Source: Arcicella sp040387735 (GTDB lineage: Bacteria; Bacteroidota; Bacteroidia; Cytophagales; Spirosomataceae). Taken from it: a stretch of 64,000 nt of DNA. Shown in pieces: positions 28,752-37,785 of the stretch. Position 1 is the first letter of the stretch; each line of letters begins with the position of its first letter. The stretch covers positions 1 to 64,000 of the forward strand of contig JAZKDE010000074.1 in the NCBI GenBank assembly GCA_040387735.1, given 5' to 3'. The notes below the pieces were generated by a model that worked only from the letters and a program-made list of their open reading frames with translations, was not told the DNA's origin and ran no database searches. The translations under genes and the position numbers were made by a program.

Positions 28752-29064
28752 AGATAGTTATTTCGTGAAGGTAATGTTAATTAATACGGCATTTATCGTT
28801 TGTGGTGAAAGTTTTGTAATAATTGGCTGAGAAGTGCAGAATAATAAGGTGATATTGTAAATAATGGCGTGTTAAATGCTATTTCCAGAAGCGTGGAAAG
28901 TCCTTTGTAAAACTTAATGTTATTTCCCAAATTGTTATGCGTGTCAATGATTTTGATGGATTATCGTTGATTTGTACCTTTTTTTATTTGATTTGTCTTT
29001 TTAAAATAATTCAAAGTTCAGACAAAAAAATGACGAACTTTGTTGATAGTGTAAAGACAAAAAA
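28752..29064. promoter_or_regulatory. Divergent intergenic region, CheB/R kinase / crp-fnr gene
   Basis: 313 bp without a gene. Near the crp side AAAGTTC (29013-29019) and GAACTTT (29035-29041) form a 7-bp inverted repeat; GAACTTTG (29035-29042) differs by one base from the -7 motif. The string GACAAAAAAATGA occurs twice, at 29021 and 29056, the second spanning the crp start codon. Autoregulation is possible but unproven. Nothing else recognisable was seen. Confidence 0.35.
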
Positions 29065-29709
29065 ATGAAATTAGAAATAGAGGTATTGCAACAACAATTC
29101 GGGAATATGTTTGAGGCCAGTTTATTACAAGAACTCGCTCAAGTTGGGAACTATATGGAAGTTGAAGAGGGTTTTGTGCTGATGCGTCCAGGTGGTTATA
29201 TTCGTTCTGTACCCATTTTAATAAGTGGTTCGGTGAAGATTTTAAGAGCTGATTCTGAAGGTCGGGAAGCCTTACTATATTATTTGGGAGGTTTAGATTC
29301 TTGTGCCATGTCTTTAACGTGTTGCCTCGACCGCCGACAAAGTGAAATCACCGCAATTGCTGACGAAAAAACCCGTCTGATTGCCATTCCCGTTGAGAAA
29401 ATTGATGAATGGATAACCAAATACTCTTCTTGGAAACAATTTGTCTTTATGACTTACCAAAAACGTTTTGAGGATTTATTGGGAGCAATCGACCAAATTG
29501 CCTTTCATAAATTAGATGAGCGTTTATTGGGACTACTCAACCGCAAATCGAAACAATGTGGTTGTACCATTTTCAATATTACCCATGAAGAATTAGGTCA
29601 GGAACTTGCCACTTCCCGTGAAGTTATTTCTCGTTTATTGAAACAATTAGAACGTTTGGGAAGAGTAAAACTCTCTCGTAATAAAATTGAATTGCTTGAT
29701 AAAAACTAA
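29065..29709 (+). CDS. Crp/Fnr family regulator with C-x5-C-C motif
   Basis: 214 residues: a cyclic-nucleotide-binding-like sensor domain (about 15-115), a dimerisation helix, and a C-terminal winged helix-turn-helix (about 172-205; THEELGQELATSREVISRLL). The sensor carries Cys80, Cys86 and Cys87 (SCAMSLTCCLDRR) where a cAMP receptor has its phosphate-binding cassette, plus Cys165 and Cys167 (QCGC). There is no N-terminal FNR-type cysteine cluster. The gene heads the sulfur island, and six CRP-like palindromes with fixed spacing lie before the following operons. It is therefore the probable regulator of sulfide/persulfide/thiosulfate genes, perhaps sensing persulfides through these cysteines (inference). 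Confidence 0.9.
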   Translation: MKLEIEVLQQQFGNMFEASLLQELAQVGNYMEVEEGFVLMRPGGYIRSVPILISGSVKILRADSEGREALLYYLGGLDSCAMSLTCCLDRRQSEITAIADEKTRLIAIPVEKIDEWITKYSSWKQFVFMTYQKRFEDLLGAIDQIAFHKLDERLLGLLNRKSKQCGCTIFNITHEELGQELATSREVISRLLKQLERLGRVKLSRNKIELLDKN

Positions 29710-29729
29710 TTTTACAATTTTCGTAGCTC

Positions 29730-29774
29730 TGTAACATTTATCACGGACTCCCTTTTTTATCTGCCATAATTTCG
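29730..29774 (+). promoter_or_regulatory. Crp/Fnr operator and -7 element before tauE
   Basis: TGTAACATTTATCACG (29730-29745) fits TGTRA-N6-TYACA with one weak end base. TAATTTCG (29767-29774) is one base off TAnnTTTG. From dyad centre to the first base of -7 is 29.5 bp, the same as in the five other sites of the island. Confidence 0.75.
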
Positions 29775-29800
29775 TAGCATAATCTTTAACAAAACGAATT

Positions 29801-30607
29801 ATGAGTATTATAGAAATGTTTGGGTTTTCAGCTTCCATTATCATCGGTATCAGCTTAGGTTTAATTGGTGGTGGTGGAAGTATTCTTACCCTACCGGTTT
29901 TAGTGTATCTTTTGGGTTTTAGTCCTGTTCTCTCCACGGCATATTCGTTATTTATCGTTGGTACAACGTCATTAATTGGTTCGGTCAATTACATGAAAAA
30001 AGGATTGGTCAATTATAGAGCTGCTTTGGTTTTTGCTTTGCCGTCTTTTATGGCAGTTTTTCTCACTCGAAAATATTTAGTTCCCGCCATTCCTGACTCA
30101 TTATTTACCCTTGCCGGATTTGAAGTAACCAAAAATATTGGTATCATGTTATTTTTTGCCTTGGTTATGTTGGCGGCTTCGTACTCAATGATTAGCGACA
30201 AAAAAAAAGCTACTGCTGATGAATCAGGCGAACTCAAATTCAATTATCCGCTCATTGCTCTTGAAGGTGGAATTGTAGGCGTACTGACGGGTATCGTAGG
30301 TGCGGGTGGTGGATTTTTAATTATTCCTGCTTTGGTCCTTTTGGCTCGTTTACCAATGAAAATGGCGGTGGGAACTTCATTATTAATTATTGCCGCAAAA
30401 TCACTCATTGGTTTTATTGGGGATATTTCTAACATTTCGGTCAATTGGACTTTTTTATTAGAATTTACGGCTCTTTCAATCGTTGGAATATTTGTAGGTT
30501 CATTTTTATCGAAATTCATTGAAGGTGAAAAACTTAAAAAATCATTCGGTTGGTTTGTCTTAGTAATGGGTATTTATATTATTTCAAAGGAGATATTTTT
30601 TAAATAG
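29801..30607 (+). CDS. TauE/SafE family sulfite/sulfoacetate exporter-like permease
   Basis: 268 residues, about eight membrane segments in two homologous halves. Each half begins with the family's Gly-rich signature: GLIGGGGSILTLPVLVYLLG (about 21-40) and GIVGAGGGFLIIPALVLLAR (about 165-184). TauE/SafE proteins move sulfur-containing anions across the inner membrane. Here it probably exports sulfite made by the persulfide dioxygenase encoded next. Its promoter carries a Crp/Fnr site 55 bp before the ATG. 199 bp separate it from the dioxygenase gene, with no terminator seen, so read-through is possible. Confidence 0.92.
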   Translation: MSIIEMFGFSASIIIGISLGLIGGGGSILTLPVLVYLLGFSPVLSTAYSLFIVGTTSLIGSVNYMKKGLVNYRAALVFALPSFMAVFLTRKYLVPAIPDSLFTLAGFEVTKNIGIMLFFALVMLAASYSMISDKKKATADESGELKFNYPLIALEGGIVGVLTGIVGAGGGFLIIPALVLLARLPMKMAVGTSLLIIAAKSLIGFIGDISNISVNWTFLLEFTALSIVGIFVGSFLSKFIEGEKLKKSFGWFVLVMGIYIISKEIFFK

Positions 30608-30806
30608 GTGTTGAAATATTTTGAAACTATATAATTATTAATGCAAAACCACTGACGGGGTAAAATTGGCAAGTTGCATTTATTCCGAAATATTTTGCCG
30701 TAAAGTGACAGCATTTTATTGAAATTACTCGAAGATTTTATGCTTTAATGGGTAATGAAACTTTTAAAATCAATCGTCTAAATCATTAGACATTAAATAT
30801 ACAAAT

Positions 30807-32225
30807 ATGAAAATTGAACAAATTTATACGGGCTGTTTAGCTCAAGGAGCATATTACGTAGAAAGCAATGGCGAAGTAGCCATCATTGACCCACTTCGTG
30901 AAGTGCAGTCGTACATTGAAAAAGCGAAAAGAAATCAAGCAACAATAAAATATGTTTTTGAAACCCATTTTCACGCAGATTTTGTGTCGGGACACATTGA
31001 CCTTGCCCAAAAAACGGGAGCAACCATTATTTACGGGCCAAATGCCGTAACGGGTTTTGAATCGCAGATTGCAACCGATGGCGAAATCTTTAAATTGGGA
31101 GATATTACCATCAAAGTTCTGCACACGCCTGGACATACAATGGAATCAACTTGTTATTTATTGATGGATGAAAACGGTAAAGAAACGGCTCTTTTTAGTG
31201 GCGATACTTTATTTATTGGTGATGTTGGTCGTCCAGATTTAGCTCAAAAATCGGATGTAACGATGGATGATTTAGCGGGATTATTGTTTGATTCACTAAG
31301 AAATAAAATCATGACTTTGCCCGATGATGTTACCGTTTATCCAGCTCACGGAGCGGGTTCGGCTTGTGGGAAAAACATGAGTAAAGAGACTACCGATTTG
31401 TTGGGAAATCAGAAAATCAATAATTATGCTCTTCGTGCTGATATGACCAAAGCAGAATTTATCAAAGAAGTTACCGATGGATTAACGACGCCACCGCAAT
31501 ACTTTCCGCAAAATGTAATGCTCAATAAACAAGGTTATGAAAGCATTGATGTCGTAATGAAACGGGCAACGCAAGCACTTAGCCCAATTGCTTTTGAAGC
31601 AGCAGCGAGTGAAACGGGAGCCGTGGTTTTGGATACTCGTAACGCTCAGGAGTTTACCCAAGGATTCATTCCGAATTCAACAAATATTGGCTTGAATGGA
31701 CAATTTGCTCCTTGGGTTGGTGCTTTGATTCCCGATGTGAAACAAGAAATTTTGTTGGTAACTGAATTGGGAGAAGAAGAAGAAACCATCAAACGCTTGG
31801 CTCGGGTGGGCTATGACAATGTGATTGGATATTTAAACGGTGGTTTTAAGGCATGGCAAACCAATGGAAATGAGGTTGATAGCATTGTTTCTATTACTGC
31901 CGAAGAATTGGCAAAACGCATGGAAAAAGAGGAATTACTTATCATTGATGTTCGTAAACCAAGTGAGTTTGCGGCTGAACACATTGATGGAGCGAAAAGC
32001 CTTCCGCTCGATTATATCAGTGAATTAATGGCAGAATTTCCGAAAGACCAAACCATGTATATTCATTGTGCGGGAGGGTATCGTTCGATGATGGCGGCAT
32101 CTATTCTGAAAGCTCGTGGTTATGAAAATTTGGTTGATGTAGCGGGTGGTTTTGCCGCAATTCAAAAAACTGGATTATTCAAAACAACAGATTTTGTTTG
32201 TCCTTCAACGCTCAAAAAAGTGTAA
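30807..32225 (+). CDS. Persulfide dioxygenase-like MBL hydrolase with two rhodanese domains (copy 1)
   Basis: 472 residues. The N-terminal metallo-beta-lactamase domain (about 1-230) resembles ETHE1/PDO: THFHADFVSGH (H54, H56, D58), H110 in LHTPGHTMES and D133 in FSGDTLFIGDVGRPDL. H54, H110 and D133 would be the mononuclear Fe ligands by comparison with ETHE1. Two rhodanese domains follow (about 260-350 and 370-465). The first has no catalytic Cys (loop LLVTELGEEEE); the second does (C421 in HCAGGYRS). The protein should oxidise glutathione or protein persulfide to sulfite, with the active rhodanese trading sulfane sulfur. A palindrome GTCTAA-N4-TTAGAC lies 16 bp before the ATG (30776-30791). 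Confidence 0.92.
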   Translation: MKIEQIYTGCLAQGAYYVESNGEVAIIDPLREVQSYIEKAKRNQATIKYVFETHFHADFVSGHIDLAQKTGATIIYGPNAVTGFESQIATDGEIFKLGDITIKVLHTPGHTMESTCYLLMDENGKETALFSGDTLFIGDVGRPDLAQKSDVTMDDLAGLLFDSLRNKIMTLPDDVTVYPAHGAGSACGKNMSKETTDLLGNQKINNYALRADMTKAEFIKEVTDGLTTPPQYFPQNVMLNKQGYESIDVVMKRATQALSPIAFEAAASETGAVVLDTRNAQEFTQGFIPNSTNIGLNGQFAPWVGALIPDVKQEILLVTELGEEEETIKRLARVGYDNVIGYLNGGFKAWQTNGNEVDSIVSITAEELAKRMEKEELLIIDVRKPSEFAAEHIDGAKSLPLDYISELMAEFPKDQTMYIHCAGGYRSMMAASILKARGYENLVDVAGGFAAIQKTGLFKTTDFVCPSTLKKV

Positions 32226-32238
32226 AAATCATTATTTA

Positions 32239-32285
32239 TCATTGAATACTTGGGTAGTATCGCCACTTACTCAAGTATTCAATGA
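32239..32285. terminator. Bidirectional terminator-like hairpin between converging genes
   Basis: TCATTGAATACTTG and CAAGTATTCAATGA pair perfectly over 14 bp, and the stem extends several more pairs toward the loop with a G-U. It lies between the dioxygenase stop (32225) and the stop of the converging hybrid kinase (32296). There is no long U-tract. Confidence 0.6.
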
Positions 32286-32295
32286 TGAATTATGA

Positions 32296-35200
32296 TTACA
32301 CAATTTTAATCTCTCTTAAAACTTCGATCGTATCGACTAATTTGCTTTTAAAAAGGGTGAATTCTTCCGTTATTTCACTGCTAATAATTGAAGCGTTTGC
32401 ATTTCTCTCCGTTTGCTCTAAAAATGCCACTTCGTTATCCAAATTGAACATCGCAAGCGAAGATTTCATGTGGTGAGCCATCTTTTTAATCTCAATTACA
32501 TCTTTTTCAAGAACTGCTTTTTCAAGTAAATTTACGTCATTGGGAACATTTTGAATGAATAATTCAATCATTTCCCTTTTTAGGTTTTTGTCTTCCCCCA
32601 TTATTTCATCTAAATAAGATAAATCAATAGCTTTTTTCTCTGTTATTTCTACGGGAATATTTTCAACAACAACAGGGTTAACAAATGCTTTTTCGGATTT
32701 AAGTTCTAACACCAACTGTATTTTATCCAATAACTCGGTCTGTTTGAACGGTTTAGCAACGTAGGCGTTCATGCCAATATCAAAACATTTTTGTTGTTCT
32801 CCAACGAGTGAGTGAGCAGTCATCGCAATAATGGGAATGCTCATTTTGAGTTCATTTCGAATGTAAATCGTCGTTTGATAACCATCTTTGATGGGCATTT
32901 GAAGATCCATTAAAATAAGGTCATACTTATTCTTCAGCAATAAGTCTATTCCTTCTTGCCCATTGCTGGCAATATCCAATTTAAAACCAAAATTTTCAAT
33001 AACAATTTTTGCCAAACGTTTATTCAACTCGTTGTCTTCGCAAAGTAATATGGATAGATTTCCGAGCGATTTTTGGTCTAAACTGTTCTTAATATACGTA
33101 TCGGCAACAGCGGTTTCAGCTTTTAAGAATTCTAATGAAAAATAAAATTCCGAACCTTTACCTATTCTACTTTTTACCGAAATTTGACCATTTTGTAATT
33201 CCACCAATTGCTTAACAATATTTAGTCCCAATCCAGTACCGCCAAATTTGCGGGTTGTACTGGCTTCTGCTTGGGTGAAACGTTCAAAAATAGTGGACGA
33301 TTTTTCTTCGGTAATTCCAATTCCTGTGTCTTTTATTGAAAATCTTAAAGTGACAGTGCTGTCAGTTTCTACCATTTTTTTTACTGAAATAGTAACTTCG
33401 CCACTTTCGGTGAATTTTACGGCATTTCCCGCCAAATTCATAATAATCTGATTGAGACGACCTTTATCTCCGATGACAAATTCGGGCATATTCGCATCCA
33501 AAAATAGAATAAATTCAAGCCCTTTTTGGTCGGCTTTTACTTTTAATAAATTATAAACGTGCTTTAAAACATTATTGATGTTAAACGGATAAGATTCAAT
33601 GACTAATTGTCCCGACTCAATTTTTGACAAATCTAAAATATCGTTGATGAGTAACAGTAAATTATCGCCAGCAATTTGGATATTCCCAACGTATTCCGAC
33701 TGAACTGCATCCAGGTTTCGTTGAGCTAAAAGTTCTGTAAAACCTATAATTGCGTTTAGAGGTGTACGGATTTCGTGGCTCATATTTGCCAAGAAACTAT
33801 CTTTCGCATAAACAGCCTGTTCTGCGAGATTTTTAGCATTTATTAAATCAGATTCTGCTTGTTTTTTGATGGTATAATCTTCGGCGGCACTGAAATAGCC
33901 CAGAATAGTCCCTTCCGTATTTTTGATACAAGTAACACTCATCCAAACAGGAATCCGTTTGCCCGATTTTGCCACGTAAGTCCACTCATTAGCATCAACA
34001 TTGCTATTTTCTGGGGTAGTTTTTGCAATAAAAGTATTGAAATTCGGCTCGACTTTTTCGCCTAATTCCAACGATAATTCTTGTGAACGCTTTAGTACTT
34101 CTTTCGCATCGTGAAAATTTAAAAGGCTCATTTTCCCAACGACTTCTTCTGCTGTATAACCAACTAAATTTAAACCTGCTTTGTTTATTATCTGAATAAT
34201 TCCGCTCGCATTGGTAAACATAACGGCGTGTCCGACTCCGTTGAAAATAGAATTTTGAGTTTCTAATAAATTACGAATACTCAAATCTTTTTTCTTCTTT
34301 TCAGTAATATCCGTTTCAATAGCAATGAAATTTATTAATTCGTCATTGTCATTAAAAACGGGACTAATATTGAGGTCAATCCAATACTTTCGGCCGTCTT
34401 TACTTCTATTTTTGATTTCACCTTTGAACGCCGTTTTATTATTCAATGCCTCTCTTATGGCGTAAGATGTAGCAAGATTGGTTTCGTCATATTGGAGAAA
34501 TGTTCTCGGGTTTTTGCCAATTACTTCTTCTAAAGAATAACCCGTTGAGGTTTCAAAAGCCTGATTTCCCCATTGCATCTTTCTGTCTTTATCGGTAATA
34601 ATTACAATATTATCCGTGCCTTTGGCAACCAACGAAAGCCTTTTATTTTCCTCATTGATTTTTTTACTGTTGGTAATATCCCTTGCTGTTGCGTAGAATA
34701 CACCCATTTCTTGGTCAGGCGAAGCATTCCAACTCAATAATTTATAGCCGCCACCTTTACATTTGAATCTTGCCTCGAAATTAATCGTACTCAAGCCCCG
34801 ACCTAATTTTTCGAGTTCTTTGATGCTTGATTCAATATCCTCCTCATGAATAAAATCAAATAATGATTGTGTCAATAATTCTTCCTCAGAAAAACCCAAT
34901 TCTCTCGAAAAAACAGGACTTACTTTCTCAAAAAAACCATTTGTATTTGCTACACAAAAATAATCTAAGGATAAATTGAAAAATTGGTCTAACTGACTCT
35001 CTTCTTGCTTTTGTTTGGTAATATCCCGTTTGATAGAAACGTATTGGTAGGGCTTCCCGTTGTTATCTAAAAAAGGAACGATGGTTGTGTCTGACCAATA
35101 AAAAGTGCCATCTTTGGCTTTGTTTTTAATTTCGTTTTTCCAAATAGAACCTGAAGAAATCGTATTCCATATATCTTCAAAAAAGCTTGCTGGGTGAAAT

Positions 35201-35916
35201 CCTGAATCAAAAATCACGCTGTCTTTCCGAATTAATTCTTCCCTTGAGTACTTTGAAGTCCTACACGTTTCATCATTCACAAAGTCGATAATTCCCGCTG
35301 CATCAGAAATAATTACCCCCGACGTTTCGTCTAAGGCTAATTTATAACTATTCAACTCTGAAGTGATTGTTTCTAATGCTTTTTTTGAGAGTTTCTCAAC
35401 TTCACTTTTTAATTCAACGTTTTTGTTTCGTAGTTCCAGTTGAGTAATTACGTGCTTGGCAAGTGTTGAAAGAGCCATTCGCTGAACTTCGTCCAATTTT
35501 CTGGGAACTTGGTCAATCACACACAAAGCCCCAATGTTAAAGCCTTCTGGGGTTGTCAAAGGAGCTCCAGCGTAAAAACGTATGAATGGTACGCCCGTTA
35601 CGAGAGGATTATTTCTGAAAGTTTGGTTCAACTGTGCATCAGGAACTTCAAATATTTCTTGCTCCATGATGGTATATTGGCAAAAAGAAATATCTCGGGG
35701 CATTTCGGTATCGTCTAAACCAATGCGTGATTTAAACCATTGTCTTTTATCGTCAACGAGTGAAATAAATGCGGTTGGAACATCACAGATATAAGCCACC
35801 AATTTAGTGATACTATCAAATTCTTCTTCTGAAAAAGTATCCAATACATGGTAATTCAATAATGCGTTGAGTCTATCTTGTTCGTTAGCAGGAATAGGAA
35901 TATTTGGTCTGGTCAT
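32296..35916 (-). CDS. Hybrid histidine kinase: GAF, four PAS, HisKA, HATPase, receiver, Hpt
   Basis: 1206 residues, no transmembrane segment, so cytoplasmic. Order: GAF (about 20-165; SLVDDKRQWFKSRIGL), PAS (about 195-300), PAS (about 315-425), PAS (about 440-550), PAS (about 560-690), HisKA with His near 712 (NMSHEIRTPLNAIIGF), HATPase (about 815-930; GTGLGLNIVKQL), receiver (about 950-1070; LILMDLQMPIKDG) and a C-terminal Hpt (about 1110-1195) with the phosphorylatable His in MAHHMKSSLAMF. A complete phosphorelay in one chain, without a cognate DNA-binding regulator nearby. It lies between the two persulfide-dioxygenase paralogues, pointing the other way, but nothing in its domains ties it to sulfur; it could sense redox or light through PAS/GAF cofactors. 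Confidence 0.9.
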   Translation of the reverse strand: MTRPNIPIPANEQDRLNALLNYHVLDTFSEEEFDSITKLVAYICDVPTAFISLVDDKRQWFKSRIGLDDTEMPRDISFCQYTIMEQEIFEVPDAQLNQTFRNNPLVTGVPFIRFYAGAPLTTPEGFNIGALCVIDQVPRKLDEVQRMALSTLAKHVITQLELRNKNVELKSEVEKLSKKALETITSELNSYKLALDETSGVIISDAAGIIDFVNDETCRTSKYSREELIRKDSVIFDSGFHPASFFEDIWNTISSGSIWKNEIKNKAKDGTFYWSDTTIVPFLDNNGKPYQYVSIKRDITKQKQEESQLDQFFNLSLDYFCVANTNGFFEKVSPVFSRELGFSEEELLTQSLFDFIHEEDIESSIKELEKLGRGLSTINFEARFKCKGGGYKLLSWNASPDQEMGVFYATARDITNSKKINEENKRLSLVAKGTDNIVIITDKDRKMQWGNQAFETSTGYSLEEVIGKNPRTFLQYDETNLATSYAIREALNNKTAFKGEIKNRSKDGRKYWIDLNISPVFNDNDELINFIAIETDITEKKKKDLSIRNLLETQNSIFNGVGHAVMFTNASGIIQIINKAGLNLVGYTAEEVVGKMSLLNFHDAKEVLKRSQELSLELGEKVEPNFNTFIAKTTPENSNVDANEWTYVAKSGKRIPVWMSVTCIKNTEGTILGYFSAAEDYTIKKQAESDLINAKNLAEQAVYAKDSFLANMSHEIRTPLNAIIGFTELLAQRNLDAVQSEYVGNIQIAGDNLLLLINDILDLSKIESGQLVIESYPFNINNVLKHVYNLLKVKADQKGLEFILFLDANMPEFVIGDKGRLNQIIMNLAGNAVKFTESGEVTISVKKMVETDSTVTLRFSIKDTGIGITEEKSSTIFERFTQAEASTTRKFGGTGLGLNIVKQLVELQNGQISVKSRIGKGSEFYFSLEFLKAETAVADTYIKNSLDQKSLGNLSILLCEDNELNKRLAKIVIENFGFKLDIASNGQEGIDLLLKNKYDLILMDLQMPIKDGYQTTIYIRNELKMSIPIIAMTAHSLVGEQQKCFDIGMNAYVAKPFKQTELLDKIQLVLELKSEKAFVNPVVVENIPVEITEKKAIDLSYLDEIMGEDKNLKREMIELFIQNVPNDVNLLEKAVLEKDVIEIKKMAHHMKSSLAMFNLDNEVAFLEQTERNANASIISSEITEEFTLFKSKLVDTIEVLREIKIV

Positions 35917-36221
35917 AATTTAAAATTTGTGTGTTAGCATTACTGCCTGATGAGAGTTTCGCTAATTCTGCACTAAAGTATTTAATTTTTTCCTAAAAAT
36001 CCCATTATTTTAATTTTCAATTCTTTGTTGGTTTAATTGTGTAAATAAATAAGTATTTCTGTATGCTTAAAACTAATATTCGTCAAAATATAACCTGATG
36101 ATAATCAGCATTTTCGTGTAGCAAATGTTACAGAAGCCCATAAGTACCACCGCTAACTTTGTTCTATCAAAATGAGAGAATAAACTCCCATTTATTGTTA
36201 AACCAACCAATTGCAGTAATC
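35917..36221. promoter_or_regulatory. Divergent region with Crp/Fnr operator (36117-36132) and -7 element
   Basis: 305 bp between the hybrid kinase and dioxygenase copy 2. TGTAGCAAATGTTACA (36117-36132) is a near-perfect dyad of type TGTRR-N6-TTACA. TAACTTTG (36154-36161) is a full match to TAnnTTTG and starts 29.5 bp from the dyad centre. The remainder is AT-rich with no other signal. The kinase-side promoter was not identified. Confidence 0.8.
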
Positions 36222-37643
36222 ATGAAAATCGAACAAATTTATACGGGATGTTTGGCAGAAGCCGCTTATTATATTGAGTCGGAAGGAGAAGTAGCCGTTA
36301 TTGACCCTTTGCGTGATATTCAACCTTTTATCGACCGTGCAGAGAAAGATGGGGCAACGATAAAATACGTTTTTGAAACCCATTTTCACGCTGATTTTGT
36401 CTCAGGCCACATTGATTTATCGAACAAAACAGGAGCGACGATTGTGTTTGGCCCAACTGCTCAACCAAGTTATATGGCGTACATTGCCAAAGACGAAGAA
36501 GCCTTTAAGTTAGGCAAAATCACCATCAAAGCCTTGCATACTCCTGGCCACACGATGGAATCTACTTGCTATTTATTGTCGGATGAAAACGGAAAAGAAA
36601 CGGCCATTTTTACGGGCGATACCCTTTTTATCGGCGATGTTGGTCGTCCAGATTTGGCACAACACGTTATCAGTGATTTGACGGAAAAGAAATTAGCAGG
36701 ACATCTTTTTGAATCGCTTCGTAATAAAATTATGCCTTTAGATGACAATCTTATTGTGTATCCAAATCACGGAGCGGGTAGTGCTTGTGGCAAGAAAATG
36801 AGTAAAGAAACGACCGATTTATTGGGTAATCAAAAGAAATTTAATTACGCCTTAAATCCCGCTTTGACCAAAGAAGCATTTATTAAAGAGATTTTGACAG
36901 GATTGGTACCTCCTCCGCATTATTTTCCGCAAAATGTATTGATGAATATTAAGGGCTACGAAAATTTTGATGAAGTGATGAAAAGAAGTTCACAGGCACT
37001 CTCGCCTGAAGCCTTTGAAGCCGCTGCCAACGAAACGGACGCTTTAATGATTGATGTACGAGATGCCCAGATTTTTGCGAAAGGCTATGTTCCAAATGCC
37101 ATAAATATTGGTCTTGATGGACAATTTGCTTCGTGGGTTGGTACGCTCGTTCCTGATTTAAAACAAGCTATTTTGTTAATTACTGAAGTAGGAAAAGAAG
37201 AAGAAACCATCACTCGTTTGGCAAGAGTTGGCTACGATAATTGCCTCGGTCATTTGAAAGGTGGCTTTGAAACTTGGAAAACATCGGGCAAAGATATTGA
37301 TACCGTGAAATCCATTTCAGCGAATGAATTTGCAGATTTATTCCTTGAAAATCCATCAATAAATGTTTTGGATGTTCGTAAAAAAAGTGAGTACGATTCG
37401 GAACACGTTTTGGGTGTAGAAAATCTTCCACTTGATTTTTTGAATGATAATATGTCACAAATTCAACACGATAAAACCTATTACGTTCATTGTGCGGGCG
37501 GGTATCGTTCAATGATTGCGATTTCCATTTTGAAAGCTCGTGGTTTTCATAATTTAATTGACATTGCGGGTGGATTTGTAGCGATAAAATTGACGGAAAA
37601 ATTACCATTGACGGAATATATCTGCCCGACTACTTTATTATAA
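36222..37643 (+). CDS. Persulfide dioxygenase-like MBL hydrolase with two rhodanese domains (copy 2)
   Basis: 473 residues from ATG 36222 (MKIEQIYTGCLAEAAYY), chosen because copy 1 starts with the same residues; the frame upstream to 36159 would translate promoter sequence. It is a paralogue of the product at 30807, similar along the full length by eye, with the same iron-site segments (ETHFHADFVSGH, LHTPGHTMEST, FTGDTLFIGDVGRPDL). The first rhodanese domain is again degenerate (LLITEVGKEEE) and the second active (C424 in HCAGGYRS). A Crp/Fnr site lies 89 bp before the start. Two copies in one regulon may differ in substrate (glutathione persulfide versus another low-molecular-weight persulfide) or in dosage. 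Confidence 0.92.
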   Translation: MKIEQIYTGCLAEAAYYIESEGEVAVIDPLRDIQPFIDRAEKDGATIKYVFETHFHADFVSGHIDLSNKTGATIVFGPTAQPSYMAYIAKDEEAFKLGKITIKALHTPGHTMESTCYLLSDENGKETAIFTGDTLFIGDVGRPDLAQHVISDLTEKKLAGHLFESLRNKIMPLDDNLIVYPNHGAGSACGKKMSKETTDLLGNQKKFNYALNPALTKEAFIKEILTGLVPPPHYFPQNVLMNIKGYENFDEVMKRSSQALSPEAFEAAANETDALMIDVRDAQIFAKGYVPNAINIGLDGQFASWVGTLVPDLKQAILLITEVGKEEETITRLARVGYDNCLGHLKGGFETWKTSGKDIDTVKSISANEFADLFLENPSINVLDVRKKSEYDSEHVLGVENLPLDFLNDNMSQIQHDKTYYVHCAGGYRSMIAISILKARGFHNLIDIAGGFVAIKLTEKLPLTEYICPTTLL

Positions 37644-37653
37644 TTGAAAAATT

Positions 37654-37674
37654 GGGGCGTATCGCATACGCCTC
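37654..37674 (+). terminator. Hairpin after dioxygenase copy 2
   Basis: GGGGCGTAT, loop CGC, ATACGCCTC: a 9-bp stem with one G-U, 10 bp after the stop, followed by an A/T-rich stretch without a clean U-tract. It could be a weak terminator or a REP-like palindrome. Confidence 0.5.
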
Positions 37675-37706
37675 AAAATATATTTATTTCCAATAAAACT
37701 GCCAAC

Positions 37707-37751
37707 TGTAACATATATCACTGACAATGGTTAGTCAAAAACGGAACTTTA
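37707..37751 (+). promoter_or_regulatory. Crp/Fnr operator before the rhodanese operon
   Basis: TGTAACATATATCACT (37707-37722). At the fixed 29.5-bp distance lies GAACTTTA (37744-37751), a weak match to TAnnTTTG (two mismatches). A poor -7 with a good operator suggests dependence on the activator. Confidence 0.65.
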
Positions 37752-37785
37752 CATCAGAAATTTAAAATACTAAACAATACATATC

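Noticed and set aside
30672..30687. Possible seventh CRP-like site before dioxygenase copy 1 (AGTTGCATTTATTCCG)
   Set aside because: Only 11 of 16 positions match the best site, and no -7 element is found at the fixed distance; the gene may be read from the tauE promoter instead.
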